This document shows positions 1-8,540 of a stretch of DNA of 64,000 nt, piece by piece; the first letter of the stretch is position 1, and every line of letters starts with the position of its first letter. The notes beneath the pieces were generated by a model. The model made no database searches and was not told the DNA's origin. It saw only the letters and a list, made by a program, of their open reading frames with translations. Origin of the DNA: Devosia litorisediminis. Its GTDB lineage: Bacteria; Pseudomonadota; Alphaproteobacteria; Rhizobiales; Devosiaceae. Where the stretch lies: the NCBI RefSeq assembly GCF_018334155.1, contig NZ_JAGXTP010000001.1, positions 372,001 to 436,000 on the forward strand, in the 5' to 3' direction. A program made the translations under genes and the position numbers.

Positions 1-849
1 TTTGCGCGACAGCCGGGGACCTTTGCGGTGGTGTTTGACCCGGCGGGGCAGGAAGCGCCGCTGACGCTGACCAGCGTGACGGGGCGGCACTTTTTCGGGC
101 ACGGCGTGTTCTCGCCCGATGGCAGGCTGCTCTATGCCACCGAGAGCGATTTCGACGCCGCGCAGGGCGTGGTGGGGATTTATGACGCCACCGATGGCTA
201 TCGGCGGCTGGGCGAGTTTCCGACCCATGGCACCGGCCCGCATGAAATGCTGCTGATGCCCGACGGGGTGACGCTGGTGGTAGCCAATGGCGGGATCGAG
301 ACCCATCCCGATTATGGCCGGAGCGAGCTCAATATCGAGACCATGGACCCCTCAGTTGTGTTCATCGACCGACGCGATGGCGCGCTGGTGGGCCAGTTGC
401 GGCTGGATGGTGGCCTGCATCAGCTTTCGATCCGGCATATGGCGATCGATGCGCGCAGCCGGGTGTGGTTTGGCTGCCAGTATAAGGGGGCACCGAGCCA
501 GAGCCCGCAGCTGGTCGGCTATGCCAGCATGGACGGGGTCATCAAGCTGATCAACTTGCCCAATGATACGCTCCGTGACCTGCGCAATTATGTGGGCTCG
601 GTGGCGGCCTCGGCCGATGGCAATACCATTGCAATTTCCTCGCCTGAGGGTGATCTGCTGGTGGCGATTGATGCCGATGCAGGGCAGCCCAGACTGGTGC
701 AGGCCCTGCGCAGCGGTTGCGGGCTGGCAGCGGACGGCGCCGGCTTTGTGGCCAGCAGCGGCATGGGCGAGTTGATCGGTGTCGGTGAGAATGAACGCGC
801 GCCGCAACACTATGATTTCCAGTTCGACAACCACATGCTGCGGGTGTGA
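1..849 (+). CDS. DUF1513 family beta-propeller-like protein (5' partial)
   Basis: The frame is open from base 1, so the N-terminus lies upstream of the window; 282 residues are visible. The protein has repeated strand-turn units of propeller type (FSPDGRLLYATE, LLMPDGVTLVVAN, SADGNTIAISSPEG, AADGAGFVASSG), plus GTGPHEML and IRHMAID, which match what I know of the DUF1513 family. In other proteobacteria DUF1513 genes lie beside imelysin-type and di-heme peroxidase genes in iron-uptake clusters, so such genes may lie just upstream, but none is visible here. The exact biochemical role is unknown. The next gene starts 25 nt after the stop and could be cotranscribed. Confidence 0.75.
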   Translation, partial: FARQPGTFAVVFDPAGQEAPLTLTSVTGRHFFGHGVFSPDGRLLYATESDFDAAQGVVGIYDATDGYRRLGEFPTHGTGPHEMLLMPDGVTLVVANGGIETHPDYGRSELNIETMDPSVVFIDRRDGALVGQLRLDGGLHQLSIRHMAIDARSRVWFGCQYKGAPSQSPQLVGYASMDGVIKLINLPNDTLRDLRNYVGSVAASADGNTIAISSPEGDLLVAIDADAGQPRLVQALRSGCGLAADGAGFVASSGMGELIGVGENERAPQHYDFQFDNHMLRV

Positions 850-874
850 GGCTGATGGCGGGGCGTATTCTGCC

Positions 875-1756
875 ATGACGCTGGATACGCTGCGCGATGC
901 CATCACCCAGGCCCTGGGCGCACCATCGCCATTGACCGCCATTGCCGGGGGCGACGAGTCTGCGGCCTATGGATTTGATTGTAACGGGCAGGCGTTCATT
1001 GCGCGGGTGTCTGCGTCGGCACGGGGTTTTCGAAAAGACCGGCTGATCCAGCAACGCTATGGTGGGGTTCTGCCTATTCCGGTGATCCGCGCGATTGTGC
1101 CCCTGGGGCAAGCGGAATGGCTCTGCATATCCGAGCGCGCCGAGGGCACGACGCTGCAAGACACAGAGGCGGCCGATGTGGCCCGCGCATGTGCGGGCGT
1201 TGCCGCCGTGTTGCGCGATATCGGGAGCATCGACATGGCGGATGCTGGCGGTTTTGGATGGCTTGATCAGGCGGGCAGGGCGCAGATGCCGAACTGGCGC
1301 CATTTTCTGGGCGCTGTGGCGGACCCGGTCCACTATGACTGGGCCCGCATTGCGGACCGGGGGCCGGCAGGCAAACCTGACGCGCTCCTGGCACGGCTGC
1401 AGGAACTGGCGGCGCATTGCCCGGAGAAAGCCTGCCTGGTGCATGGCGATTTCGGCTCCAGCAATGTGCTGTGTGCCGACGGCAACGTGACCGCTGTGAT
1501 CGACTGGTCAGAAGCGCTGGTGGGTGACCCGCTCTATGATGTGGCCAATCTGGTGTTCTGGCGCGGCTGGCTCGATTGCATGGAGCAGCAGGCGCAGTTC
1601 TATGAACAATACGCCCCCGCCGCATTGGGCGACCCTGATGTGCTGGATTGCTACATGCTGCGGATCGGGCTGCAGCGCCTGTTCGAAGCGGTGCGCGAGG
1701 GTGACCGCAAAGTCGCCGACTGGTTGCTGGCGCGGTGCGTGGCTATTGCGGGCTGA
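875..1756 (+). CDS. Aminoglycoside phosphotransferase-fold kinase
   Basis: A 293-residue protein with the Brenner-type catalytic loop HGDFGSSN near residue 190, followed by the metal-binding segment VIDWSEALVGDPLYD. These are hallmarks of the APH/choline kinase fold, which transfers phosphate from ATP to small hydroxylated molecules. The N-lobe is weakly conserved, with ESAAYGF and AFIARVS as the probable P-loop and beta-3 strands. An in-frame upstream start exists (779), but it would overlap the preceding gene; the ATG at 875 gives the normal family length. Similar proteins are often labelled hygromycin- or macrolide-type phosphotransferases, but the substrate cannot be read from sequence and resistance should not be assumed. 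It ends 17 bp from the convergent LacI gene. Confidence 0.75.
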   Translation: MTLDTLRDAITQALGAPSPLTAIAGGDESAAYGFDCNGQAFIARVSASARGFRKDRLIQQRYGGVLPIPVIRAIVPLGQAEWLCISERAEGTTLQDTEAADVARACAGVAAVLRDIGSIDMADAGGFGWLDQAGRAQMPNWRHFLGAVADPVHYDWARIADRGPAGKPDALLARLQELAAHCPEKACLVHGDFGSSNVLCADGNVTAVIDWSEALVGDPLYDVANLVFWRGWLDCMEQQAQFYEQYAPAALGDPDVLDCYMLRIGLQRLFEAVREGDRKVADWLLARCVAIAG

Positions 1757-1773
1757 GACCCAGCTTCAGCCCG

Positions 1774-2790
1774 TCAGATTGGCGCGGGGCCGGTGCTTTC
1801 GCGCAGGACCAGTTCGACGGGCCAGAGCTCGTGAATGTCGGCGGCCGGTTTGCCGCTGAGGATCTGCAGGATGAGTTCGGCGATACGTACACCGGCCTGA
1901 TTGATCGAGGAGCGGGTGGTGGACATGGTGGGGTACATGTTGTCGGCGTTGAGATAGGGAAAGACGTCGTCATGGGCGATCAGGGAAATATCCTTGCCCA
2001 GTACCAGTCCGGCTTGGCGGATGGCGCGGAAAACCCCGAGCGCTGTCATCATTGATCCTGCCAGAAACGCTGTGGGGCGGGGCGTCTGAGCGAGCAGGTC
2101 ATGAGCGGTACGGAAGGCGATTTCGTCGCTGAACACGCTATTGCTCATCAAGGCCGGATCGGGCGTGATGCCGCGCGCCGCCAGAGCCTTGCGATAGCCG
2201 GTCTCGCGATGCACGGCGAAGGTGCGATCCTTGATGCCGTTGAGCAGAGCGATGCGGCGGTGACCCAGATCCAGCAAATGGCTGGTGGCGCGTTCCATGG
2301 CACCGGCATTGTCGATGTCGAACCAGGCCAGAGGCGTCCCAATATCAGTGCGGCCATGGAGCACGAAGGGAATGCCGAGCTGGAGCAACAGTTTGGCGCG
2401 CTCATCGTGCAGGGTCGGGGAGTGCAGAATGATCGCGTCGACCTTCTGGCTGGCGGCTATGCGGCGATAGGCGGCAACCTCATCCTGATAGGACTGAACG
2501 GTGGTGACGATGATATCCATTTCTTCTTCGGCCAACCGTCCGCCGACGCCACTGAGAAACTCGCTGGTGTGGGGTCCGAATTCGGATGAGCCGCGCAGCA
2601 CCATGCCGATTGCGCCAGCGCGGCCGGTGGCCAGCCGCAGGGCATTGGCGTTGGGGCGGTAGCCCAGCCGGGCTGCGGTTTCTGCAACGCGTAGCCGGGT
2701 GGCTTCATTGACCTCTGGATAGCCATTGAGCGCACGGCTGACAGTGGTCTGTGACAGGCCGAGATGCTCGGCCAAATCTTTCAGTCTCAT
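1774..2790 (-). CDS. LacI family transcriptional regulator of alpha-glucoside uptake
   Basis: A 338-residue LacI/GalR regulator. The N-terminal helix-turn-helix and hinge helix are clear (LKDLAEHLGLSQTTVSRALN, then RPNANALRLATG), followed by a periplasmic-binding-protein-like effector domain with FDIDNAGAME and LLDLGHRRIALLNG. It is divergent from the aglE-type operon, like aglR in Sinorhizobium. It is the only LacI gene in the window, yet the thu-type operon 5 kb away carries the same operator-like palindromes, so I infer that it controls both. The effector is probably an imported alpha-glucoside. One imperfect operator (2922-2933) lies about 130 bp before its own start, so autoregulation is possible. 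Confidence 0.88.
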   Translation of the reverse strand: MRLKDLAEHLGLSQTTVSRALNGYPEVNEATRLRVAETAARLGYRPNANALRLATGRAGAIGMVLRGSSEFGPHTSEFLSGVGGRLAEEEMDIIVTTVQSYQDEVAAYRRIAASQKVDAIILHSPTLHDERAKLLLQLGIPFVLHGRTDIGTPLAWFDIDNAGAMERATSHLLDLGHRRIALLNGIKDRTFAVHRETGYRKALAARGITPDPALMSNSVFSDEIAFRTAHDLLAQTPRPTAFLAGSMMTALGVFRAIRQAGLVLGKDISLIAHDDVFPYLNADNMYPTMSTTRSSINQAGVRIAELILQILSGKPAADIHELWPVELVLRESTGPAPI

Positions 2791-2921
2791 AAGCGTTCAT
2801 GGCTCTCGGCACAGGCGCGATTGCAGAAGAGCGCCTTGTCTGGCACATTGATCCAACAGCCTGTGTCGCGAGCAGCTGACCTGCGGAGTCAAGCAGATCG
2901 GCTTTCTCCTCCTGCTTTATT

Positions 2922-2940
2922 CAAAGCGATTTCAAATTTT
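2922..2940. promoter_or_regulatory. Upstream imperfect LacI-type operator of the agl operon
   Basis: CAAAGCGATTTC matches 10 of 12 positions of the perfect palindrome CAAAGCGCTTTG further downstream. It is followed by AAATTTT. The same composite (CAAAGCG, purine, TTTCAAATT, pyrimidine, T) recurs at 8190 before the thu-type operon. Binding by the adjacent LacI protein is inferred. Confidence 0.5.
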
Positions 2941-3100
2941 CACGCAAGGGCACAGTTTGCGCTGGTGGGTGGCTATACAGCCAGTTTAACGTTGCAAAGG
3001 CCCAATTTGCTGCTGTGCGAGGAAGATCGCGAAAAACGCTGGTTTTTGCCAATCTGTATCGATTGCAAACGTCATATGCCGATGCTAGGTCAGTTGTGCG

Positions 3101-3150
3101 CTTGACTCAGAATGGGCGCTCTGTTTGTTTTTTGGTTCAAAGCGCTTTGA
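3101..3150 (+). promoter_or_regulatory. agl promoter with perfect LacI operator
   Basis: CTTGACT at 3101-3107 is a good alphaproteobacterial -35. Seventeen bases on lies a T-rich, weak -10 (TTGTTT). TCAAAGCGCTTTGA at 3137-3150 is a perfect 14-bp palindrome of the LacI-operator type and would cover the transcription start, which fits repression. The block CGCTCTG plus a T run between -35 and operator is shared with the thu promoter at 8371-8416. Confidence 0.6.
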
Positions 3151-3277
3151 GATTTCTGGCCAGTCCGGCCGTATAATCGGGTGCTTGTCGGGAGGACGAG
3201 GCAATCCAGCTGACGCATCGCGCGTCGGCCGCCTTGGTATTGCCTCCCGATCATTCTGCTACTTGGGAGGAAATCCT

Positions 3278-4642
3278 ATGAAATTCAATATGATGGCAAC
3301 GGCAATGCTGCTCGGCGTCTCGCTGGCAGCAACCAATGTCCAAGCTCAGGAACTGATGTTCCCAAAGGGCGAAGGCGCGTTTAGCTGGAGCGCTCTGGAG
3401 GAGTTTGCCGCAGCTCATGGCGATCTGTCCGGCGATACGCTGACGATCTGGGGTCCCTGGCGCGAAGGCGGCGATCAGGAGATGTTCCAGAGCGTTCTGG
3501 CCTATTTTGAAGATGCCACCGGCGTGACGGTGAAATACGCATCCTCAGAAAACTATGAGCAGCAGGCACAGATCGATGCCGCCGCTGGTTCATCGGCAAA
3601 CATCACCATCCTGCCACAGCCTGGTCTGCTGGCTGACATGGCCTCCAAGGGCTATCTGGTGCCGCTGTCGGCCGAGGTTCAGGCCCGCGTCGAGTCCGAG
3701 CACGCTGCTGGTTCCTCGTTCGTGTCGCTTGGCACATACAAGGATGCGGCTGGCGCAGACGAATTCTACGCCATTCCCTACAAGTCCGATCTGAAGTCGC
3801 TGGTGTGGTATTCGCCAGATAACTTCGCTGATGCCGGCTATGACTTGCCGCAGAGCTATGAAGACCTCAAGGCCCTGACCGAGCAGATCGTTGCCGATGG
3901 CGGCACGCCCTGGTGCATTGGTCTGGGTTCAGGCGGCGCCACCGGCTGGCCAGCGACCGACTGGGTCGAAGACATCATGCTGCGCATCAACACCCCCGAA
4001 GATTATGACGCATGGGTCAGCAATGACCTCAAGTTCAATGATCCAAAGGTGATTGCTGCGCTCGACGAATTCGGCTGGTTCGCCAAGACCGAAGACTATG
4101 TCGATGGTGGCGTTGCTGCTGTCGGAACCACCGATTTCCGTGAAAGCCCACTGGGTCTGTTTGCAGTGCCGCCGGCCTGCTACATGCACCATCAGGCTTC
4201 GTTCATCCCATCCTTCTTCCCAGAAGGCACCGAGCTGGGCGTTGATGCGGACTTCTTCTACTTCCCCGCTTCGACCGAGCGTGATCTGGGCAAGCCAGTT
4301 CTGGGTGCTGGCACCCTGGCTGTCGTGACCAAGGACTCGCCCGCAGCTCAGGCGTTCATCGACTTCCTGATGAACCCGATCTCGAACGAGGTCTGGATGG
4401 CTCAGTCGGGCTTCCTGTCCACGCTCAAGGCTGCCAATGTCGACACCTACGCCAATGACACCCTCAAGGGCGAAGGCGAAATCCTGCTCAATGCAACCAC
4501 GTTCCGTTTCGACGGTTCGGATCTGATGCCAGGTGCCATCGGTGCCGGTAGCTTCTGGACCGGCATGGTGGACTTCGTGGGCGGCAAGTCGGCGCAGGAA
4601 GTTGGTGACGAAATCCAGGCCAGCTGGGACGCGATCAAGTAG
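3278..4642 (+). CDS. aglE: Alpha-glucoside ABC transporter, periplasmic binding protein (AglE-like)
   Basis: A 454-residue extracytoplasmic binding protein, with a signal peptide whose cleavage site is near VQA-QE (MKFNMMATAMLLG start). The start ATG at 3278 follows a strong GGGAGG; the frame extends upstream but without signal or RBS. Mature features (WGPWREGGDQEMF, YASSENYEQQ, ITILPQPGLL) match the rhizobial AglE family, which binds sucrose, maltose, trehalose and similar alpha-glucosides. It is the first gene of an operon with two permeases and an ATPase. A 12-bp perfect hairpin follows the stop. Confidence 0.87.
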   Translation: MKFNMMATAMLLGVSLAATNVQAQELMFPKGEGAFSWSALEEFAAAHGDLSGDTLTIWGPWREGGDQEMFQSVLAYFEDATGVTVKYASSENYEQQAQIDAAAGSSANITILPQPGLLADMASKGYLVPLSAEVQARVESEHAAGSSFVSLGTYKDAAGADEFYAIPYKSDLKSLVWYSPDNFADAGYDLPQSYEDLKALTEQIVADGGTPWCIGLGSGGATGWPATDWVEDIMLRINTPEDYDAWVSNDLKFNDPKVIAALDEFGWFAKTEDYVDGGVAAVGTTDFRESPLGLFAVPPACYMHHQASFIPSFFPEGTELGVDADFFYFPASTERDLGKPVLGAGTLAVVTKDSPAAQAFIDFLMNPISNEVWMAQSGFLSTLKAANVDTYANDTLKGEGEILLNATTFRFDGSDLMPGAIGAGSFWTGMVDFVGGKSAQEVGDEIQASWDAIK

Positions 4643-4663
4643 TTCAGCTATAAAGCTGAAGCA

Positions 4664-4689
4664 GGGACCGGCGGCACGCCGCCGGTCCC
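4664..4689 (+). promoter_or_regulatory. Intercistronic hairpin after aglE
   Basis: GGGACCGGCGGC (4664-4675) and GCCGCCGGTCCC (4678-4689) form a perfect 12-bp inverted repeat with a 2-nt centre and no T-run. Between a binding-protein gene and its permease, such hairpins usually protect the upstream mRNA, so the binding protein is made in excess. That role is inferred here. Confidence 0.6.
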
Positions 4690-4720
4690 ACCCAAAAGAA
4701 TTCAATGGGGAGGACGGCAC

Positions 4721-5740
4721 GTGGGCGATGTGCTGCAGCAGATTTTTGGCGCCGCAATTGCGATCGCCGTGGCGCTTGCCGCCTGTGTCGCCTATTTCTG
4801 GGGCACCAACTGGCTCCTGGACCGGTTCCTCAATTCAGACAATGTAACTGGCGCAGACGTGACGCGTCGCGACAAGCTTCGCGACAGCATCCGGCCCTGG
4901 CTGTTCCTGCTGCCGGCATTGTTGTTCCTGTCGGTCTATCTGGTTTACCCGGTGTTCGAGACGCTGCGGCTGAGCCTGCTGGACAAGACCGGGCGCAATT
5001 TCGTTGGCTTCGACAATTATATCTGGGCGCTGTCGGACGGCAATTTCCAGCGCTCGGTGCTCAACAACGCCATGTGGCTGATCGTGGTGCCCTCGCTGGC
5101 AACAGCGTTTGGCCTGGTGATCGCCGTGCTGGCGGACAAGCTTTGGTGGGGCAATCTGGCCAAGTCGCTGGTGTTCATGCCCATGGCCATCTCGTTTGTC
5201 GGCGCCTCGGTGATCTGGCGGTTCGTCTATGACTATCGCGGCGAAGGCGATGTACAGATTGGTCTGCTCAACGCCATCGTCACCGGGTTCGGCCTACCGC
5301 CGCAGGCCTGGATCACCATTCCGTTCTGGAATTCGGTGTTCCTGATGATCATTCTGGTGTGGATCCAGACCGGCTTTGCCATGGTGATCCTGTCCGCAGC
5401 GCTGCGCGGTATTCCCGAGGAAACGCTGGAGGCCGCCCGCATCGATGGTGCCAGTGACATCCGGATCTTTTTCGACATCATGATCCCGCAGATCATGGGC
5501 ACCATCGTTGTGGTGTGGACCACCATCACCATCGTGGTGCTCAAGGTGTTCGACATCATCTTCGCGATGACCAATGGCCAGTGGGACACCGAGGTGCTGG
5601 CCAATTTCATGTTCAAGTGGATGTTCGTGAACTTTGACTATGGCCGAGGCTCGGCCATCGCCGTGGTGATCATGCTGGCCGTGCTGCCGATCATGATCTG
5701 GAACATTCGACGCGCCAATGCAGAGCAGGGGACACGATAA
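4721..5740 (+). CDS. aglF: Alpha-glucoside ABC transporter permease (AglF-like)
   Basis: A 339-residue inner-membrane permease of the MalF type. It starts at GTG with GGGGAGGA upstream. An unusual N-terminal membrane helix (FGAAIAIAVALAACVAYFWG) precedes the usual six-helix core. The EAA loop that docks the ATPase is present (EETLEAARIDGASDIRIFFDIMIP). The stop overlaps the next start by one base (TAATG), so coupled translation with the second permease is likely. Substrate assignment follows from the adjacent AglE and AglG homologues. Confidence 0.85.
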   Translation: MGDVLQQIFGAAIAIAVALAACVAYFWGTNWLLDRFLNSDNVTGADVTRRDKLRDSIRPWLFLLPALLFLSVYLVYPVFETLRLSLLDKTGRNFVGFDNYIWALSDGNFQRSVLNNAMWLIVVPSLATAFGLVIAVLADKLWWGNLAKSLVFMPMAISFVGASVIWRFVYDYRGEGDVQIGLLNAIVTGFGLPPQAWITIPFWNSVFLMIILVWIQTGFAMVILSAALRGIPEETLEAARIDGASDIRIFFDIMIPQIMGTIVVVWTTITIVVLKVFDIIFAMTNGQWDTEVLANFMFKWMFVNFDYGRGSAIAVVIMLAVLPIMIWNIRRANAEQGTR

Positions 5741-6939
5741 TGACCGCTGTCGCCGAAAACACCGAACTGACGCGCGCAACCACAAGCCGGCCGAACTGGC
5801 TGCGCAAGATCAAGATGGGTCGCCTGCTGACCCATTTCATGCTGCTGTTTCTGGTGGCGCTGTGGACCCTGCCGACCGTGGGGCTGCTGGTCTCGTCGCT
5901 GCGCGACAAGGATCAGCTGGCCGTTTCGGGCTGGTGGACCGCCATGAGCGCGTCGGAATCGCTGGGCGTGACCCGGATCGGCACCGCCGCGGATCAGGTG
6001 GCCGAAGGCGGCCAGTTCGTGATCAGCGGCAATGTGTTCGGTAGCGATACCAACAAGCAGCTGGGCGGGTTTGGCCTGAGCAATAGCGAGCCAGCGGCCA
6101 CCGAGCCGGGCGGCAGCATGGAGATGAAAGAGGGCGGCACCATTACCGTTGCTGCCGATGGCAGCTTCAACTGGACCTCACCGAGCGAATTCACCCATAC
6201 GCGCGGGCCGCGCATCTTCTATCTGGCGCAAATCGCGCCGCGCTTTACGCTCGACAATTACTACGAGGTGCTGACGTCCAACGGGGTGTGGCGCAGCTTC
6301 GTCAACTCGTTCACCGTCACCATTCCGGCCACGATCATTCCGATCCTGATTGCGGCGTTCGCCGCCTATGCCCTGGCGTGGATGCGGTTCCCGTTCCGCG
6401 GGTTCATCGTGGCGCTGGTGGTGGGGCTGCTGGTGGTGCCGCTGCAGATGTCGCTGATACCGCTGCTGACGCTCTACAACCAGCTGGCGCAGATGTTCGG
6501 GGCCGAGGATGGCAAGACCTATCTGGGGATATGGCTGGCCCACACCGCGTTCGGCCTGCCGCTGGCGATCTATCTGCTGCGCAATTACATGGTCGGGCTG
6601 CCCAAGGAGATCATGGAATCTGCCCGCATTGATGGCGCATCGCACTTCAAGATTTTCACCGGCATGATCCTGCCGCTGAGCTTTCCGGCGCTGGCGTCGT
6701 TCTCGATCTTCCAGTTCCTGTGGGTGTGGAATGATCTGCTGGTGGCCATGGTGTTCCTGGGGGCGCAACAGGATCGACTGGTGCTCACCGGCAAGCTGGT
6801 GAGCCTGCTCGGCTCGCGCGGCAATAACTGGGAAATCCTCACGGCTGGCGCGTTCATCACCATTGTGGTGCCGCTGATCGTGTTCTTTGCGCTGCAGCGC
6901 TACTTCGTCCGCGGGTTGCTGGCGGGTTCGGTCAAGTAA
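5740..6939 (+). CDS. aglG: Alpha-glucoside ABC transporter permease (AglG-like)
   Basis: A 399-residue MalG-type permease with the EAA loop KEIMESARIDGASHFKIF. It is about 120 residues longer than ordinary MalG proteins because of a hydrophilic insert after the first helix (roughly residues 65-165, rich in Gly, Asn and Thr: FVISGNVFGSDTNK, EMKEGGTITVAADGSFNWTS). As I recall it, this insert is typical of AglG and presumably lies in the periplasm, near the binding protein. It is translationally coupled to the gene before it. Confidence 0.85.
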   Translation: MTAVAENTELTRATTSRPNWLRKIKMGRLLTHFMLLFLVALWTLPTVGLLVSSLRDKDQLAVSGWWTAMSASESLGVTRIGTAADQVAEGGQFVISGNVFGSDTNKQLGGFGLSNSEPAATEPGGSMEMKEGGTITVAADGSFNWTSPSEFTHTRGPRIFYLAQIAPRFTLDNYYEVLTSNGVWRSFVNSFTVTIPATIIPILIAAFAAYALAWMRFPFRGFIVALVVGLLVVPLQMSLIPLLTLYNQLAQMFGAEDGKTYLGIWLAHTAFGLPLAIYLLRNYMVGLPKEIMESARIDGASHFKIFTGMILPLSFPALASFSIFQFLWVWNDLLVAMVFLGAQQDRLVLTGKLVSLLGSRGNNWEILTAGAFITIVVPLIVFFALQRYFVRGLLAGSVK

Positions 6940-6998
6940 GTCGGGCAAACGGCCTGCAACTGCCCATTGGCGGTTCAATGAAGAAAGAAGAGCGGATC

Positions 6999-8003
6999 GT
7001 GACAAACCTCAAGCTCACCGACCTCAGCAAGCGTTACGGCCAAGTTGAGGTGCTCAAGCACATCAATCTCGACATCAAGTCGGGCGAGTTCATGGTGTTT
7101 GTCGGCCCCTCGGGCTGCGGCAAGTCCACGCTGTTGCGCTGCATTGCCGGGCTCGAAGAGATCACGGGCGGCACGCTGGAGATCGAAGGAGAGGTGGTCA
7201 ATGATCGCGCGCCGTCCAAGCGCGGCATCGCCATGGTGTTCCAGAGCTATGCGCTGTATCCGCACATGACGGTTTACGACAACATGGCCTATGCGCTCAA
7301 AATCGCCAATGCGCACAAGGACGAGATCGAGACCAAGGTGGCGGCCGCCGCCGAGCAGCTGCAGCTGACACCCTATCTGCAGCGTCTGCCGGGCCAGCTT
7401 TCGGGCGGTCAGCGCCAGCGTGTCGCCATTGGTCGCGCCATTGTGCGCGATCCCAAGGTGTTCCTGTTTGACGAGCCGCTATCGAACCTGGACGCCGCGC
7501 TGCGTGTGGCGACCCGCATCCAGATCGCCAAGCTGCACGAGACCATGGTCAAGACTACCATGATCTACGTGACCCATGACCAGGTTGAAGCCATGACGCT
7601 GGCTGACCGGATCTGTGTGCTGCGCGATGGCCGGATCGAACAGGTCGGCACCCCGCTCGAGCTTTACGAGCAGCCGCAATCGCTGTTCGTGGCCGGCTTT
7701 ATCGGCTCGCCCAAGATGAATTTGATCGAGGGCGACAAGGCCAAGCCATTCAACGCCCATACCGTCGGCGTGCGCAGCGAGCACATGACGGTTTCGCCCG
7801 ATAGTGGCACCTGGAGCGGTACGGTGATCCATACCGAAAATCTGGGCTCGGACAGCTATGTCTATATCGACATGGGGCAGGAAGATCCGGTGGTGGTGCG
7901 GGTCGACGGGTCGACCAAATATCGCAGCGGCGACACGATCCACTTCTCACCAGTGGACGACAAAATCCATCGCTTCGACACCAATGGCAAGCCGATCAGC
8001 TGA
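6999..8003 (+). CDS. aglK: Sugar ABC transporter ATP-binding protein (AglK/UgpC-MalK type)
   Basis: A 334-residue MalK-type ATPase: Walker A GPSGCGKST, signature LSGGQRQRVAIGRA, Walker B VFLFDEPLSNLD, H-loop VTHDQ and a C-terminal regulatory OB-type domain. An ATG at 6978 is in frame. I prefer GTG at 6999 because it gives VTNLKLTDLSKRYG, which aligns without offset to the paralogue at 11725 (MASIELRNIRKAFG), and has an AAGAAGAG stretch upstream. The aglA alpha-glucosidase gene that lies between aglG and aglK in Sinorhizobium is absent here. Confidence 0.85.
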   Translation: MTNLKLTDLSKRYGQVEVLKHINLDIKSGEFMVFVGPSGCGKSTLLRCIAGLEEITGGTLEIEGEVVNDRAPSKRGIAMVFQSYALYPHMTVYDNMAYALKIANAHKDEIETKVAAAAEQLQLTPYLQRLPGQLSGGQRQRVAIGRAIVRDPKVFLFDEPLSNLDAALRVATRIQIAKLHETMVKTTMIYVTHDQVEAMTLADRICVLRDGRIEQVGTPLELYEQPQSLFVAGFIGSPKMNLIEGDKAKPFNAHTVGVRSEHMTVSPDSGTWSGTVIHTENLGSDSYVYIDMGQEDPVVVRVDGSTKYRSGDTIHFSPVDDKIHRFDTNGKPIS

Positions 8004-8075
8004 GGCCGCCAGCCAAAGGCCGCGCGGGCATTTCCGGGCCCTGAGCGGGGCGGGAGCGGCGGCAGCGCGTTTATC

Positions 8076-8110
8076 AAGAGCGGTACAGGTCAGCCCTGTG
8101 CCGCTCTTTT
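8076..8110 (+). terminator. Rho-independent terminator after aglK
   Basis: AAGAGCGG (8076-8083) pairs with CCGCTCTT (8101-8108), with ACAGG and CCTGT extending the stem across small bulges. A TTTT tract follows. It lies about 70 nt after the aglK stop and separates the agl and thu transcription units. Confidence 0.75.
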
Positions 8111-8189
8111 GGTATCGGGGTCTTGCTGCGGGCTGAGTGGGTGTGCGGGATTGATCATCCCACCGGAAACTGGATTACGCGCGCGAATC

Positions 8190-8209
8190 CAAAGCGGTTT
8201 CAAATTCTC
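8190..8209. promoter_or_regulatory. Upstream imperfect LacI-type operator of the thu operon
   Basis: CAAAGCGGTTTCAAATTCT differs from the site at 2922 at two positions, both purine or pyrimidine transitions. It lies 215 bp before the perfect palindrome at 8405; the agl pair is 216 bp apart. Confidence 0.5.
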
Positions 8210-8370
8210 GGTTCGGCCAGCGGATGCGCTACAAGGTTTTGAGGTGCGTACATCATGGAGCGCACTATCCCCAGGCAGACGCAGAATTCTGATGCCCCCT
8301 AACACTTTGAAATACCTTATATAAACTCCCGCGCTGCGATTGTGGTGTCGGCAGTACTTTGTCAGGATGC

Positions 8371-8416
8371 TTGACAGATTTTGGACGCTCTGCTTCTTTT
8401 TGTCCAAAGCGCTTTG
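8371..8416 (+). promoter_or_regulatory. thu promoter with perfect LacI operator
   Basis: TTGACA (8371-8376) is a consensus -35 with a T-rich -10 region (TTCTTT at 8394-8399). CAAAGCGCTTTG at 8405-8416 is a perfect 12-bp palindrome, identical to the core of the agl operator. CGCTCTG occurs at the same offset from the -35 as in the agl promoter, so the two control regions are probably copies of one ancestor. Confidence 0.6.
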
Positions 8417-8540
8417 AAAACGCCGGCGAAACAGCTGCGGAGAGTGCTTTTGAGGGAGGAGAAGCGGGATGGGGCCAGCGCAATGCGCTGGCTGCAACTG
8501 CGCGCTTTCCCGAAAACTGCTTCATTCGGGAGGACTATTT

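Larger units (their letters stand above)
2791..3277. promoter_or_regulatory. Divergent regulatory region lacI / aglE
   Basis: This 487-bp stretch has no convincing gene. It holds two operator-like sites (2922-2933 and 3137-3150) and a CTTGAC-type promoter for the rightward operon. Open frames here lack ribosome-binding sites and family resemblance. The rightward transcript would carry a leader of about 145 nt before the aglE start. Confidence 0.6.
8004..8540 (+). promoter_or_regulatory. agl terminator and thu leader region
   Basis: This 537-bp gap contains no convincing gene. It starts with a terminator-like hairpin (8076-8110) that closes the agl operon, then carries two operator-like sites (8190 and 8405) and a TTGACA promoter for the next operon. 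Confidence 0.6.

Noticed and set aside
875..1756. Calling the APH-fold gene an antibiotic-resistance determinant
   Set aside because: The fold is shared by many metabolic kinases; nothing in the sequence or neighbours points to an antibiotic substrate.
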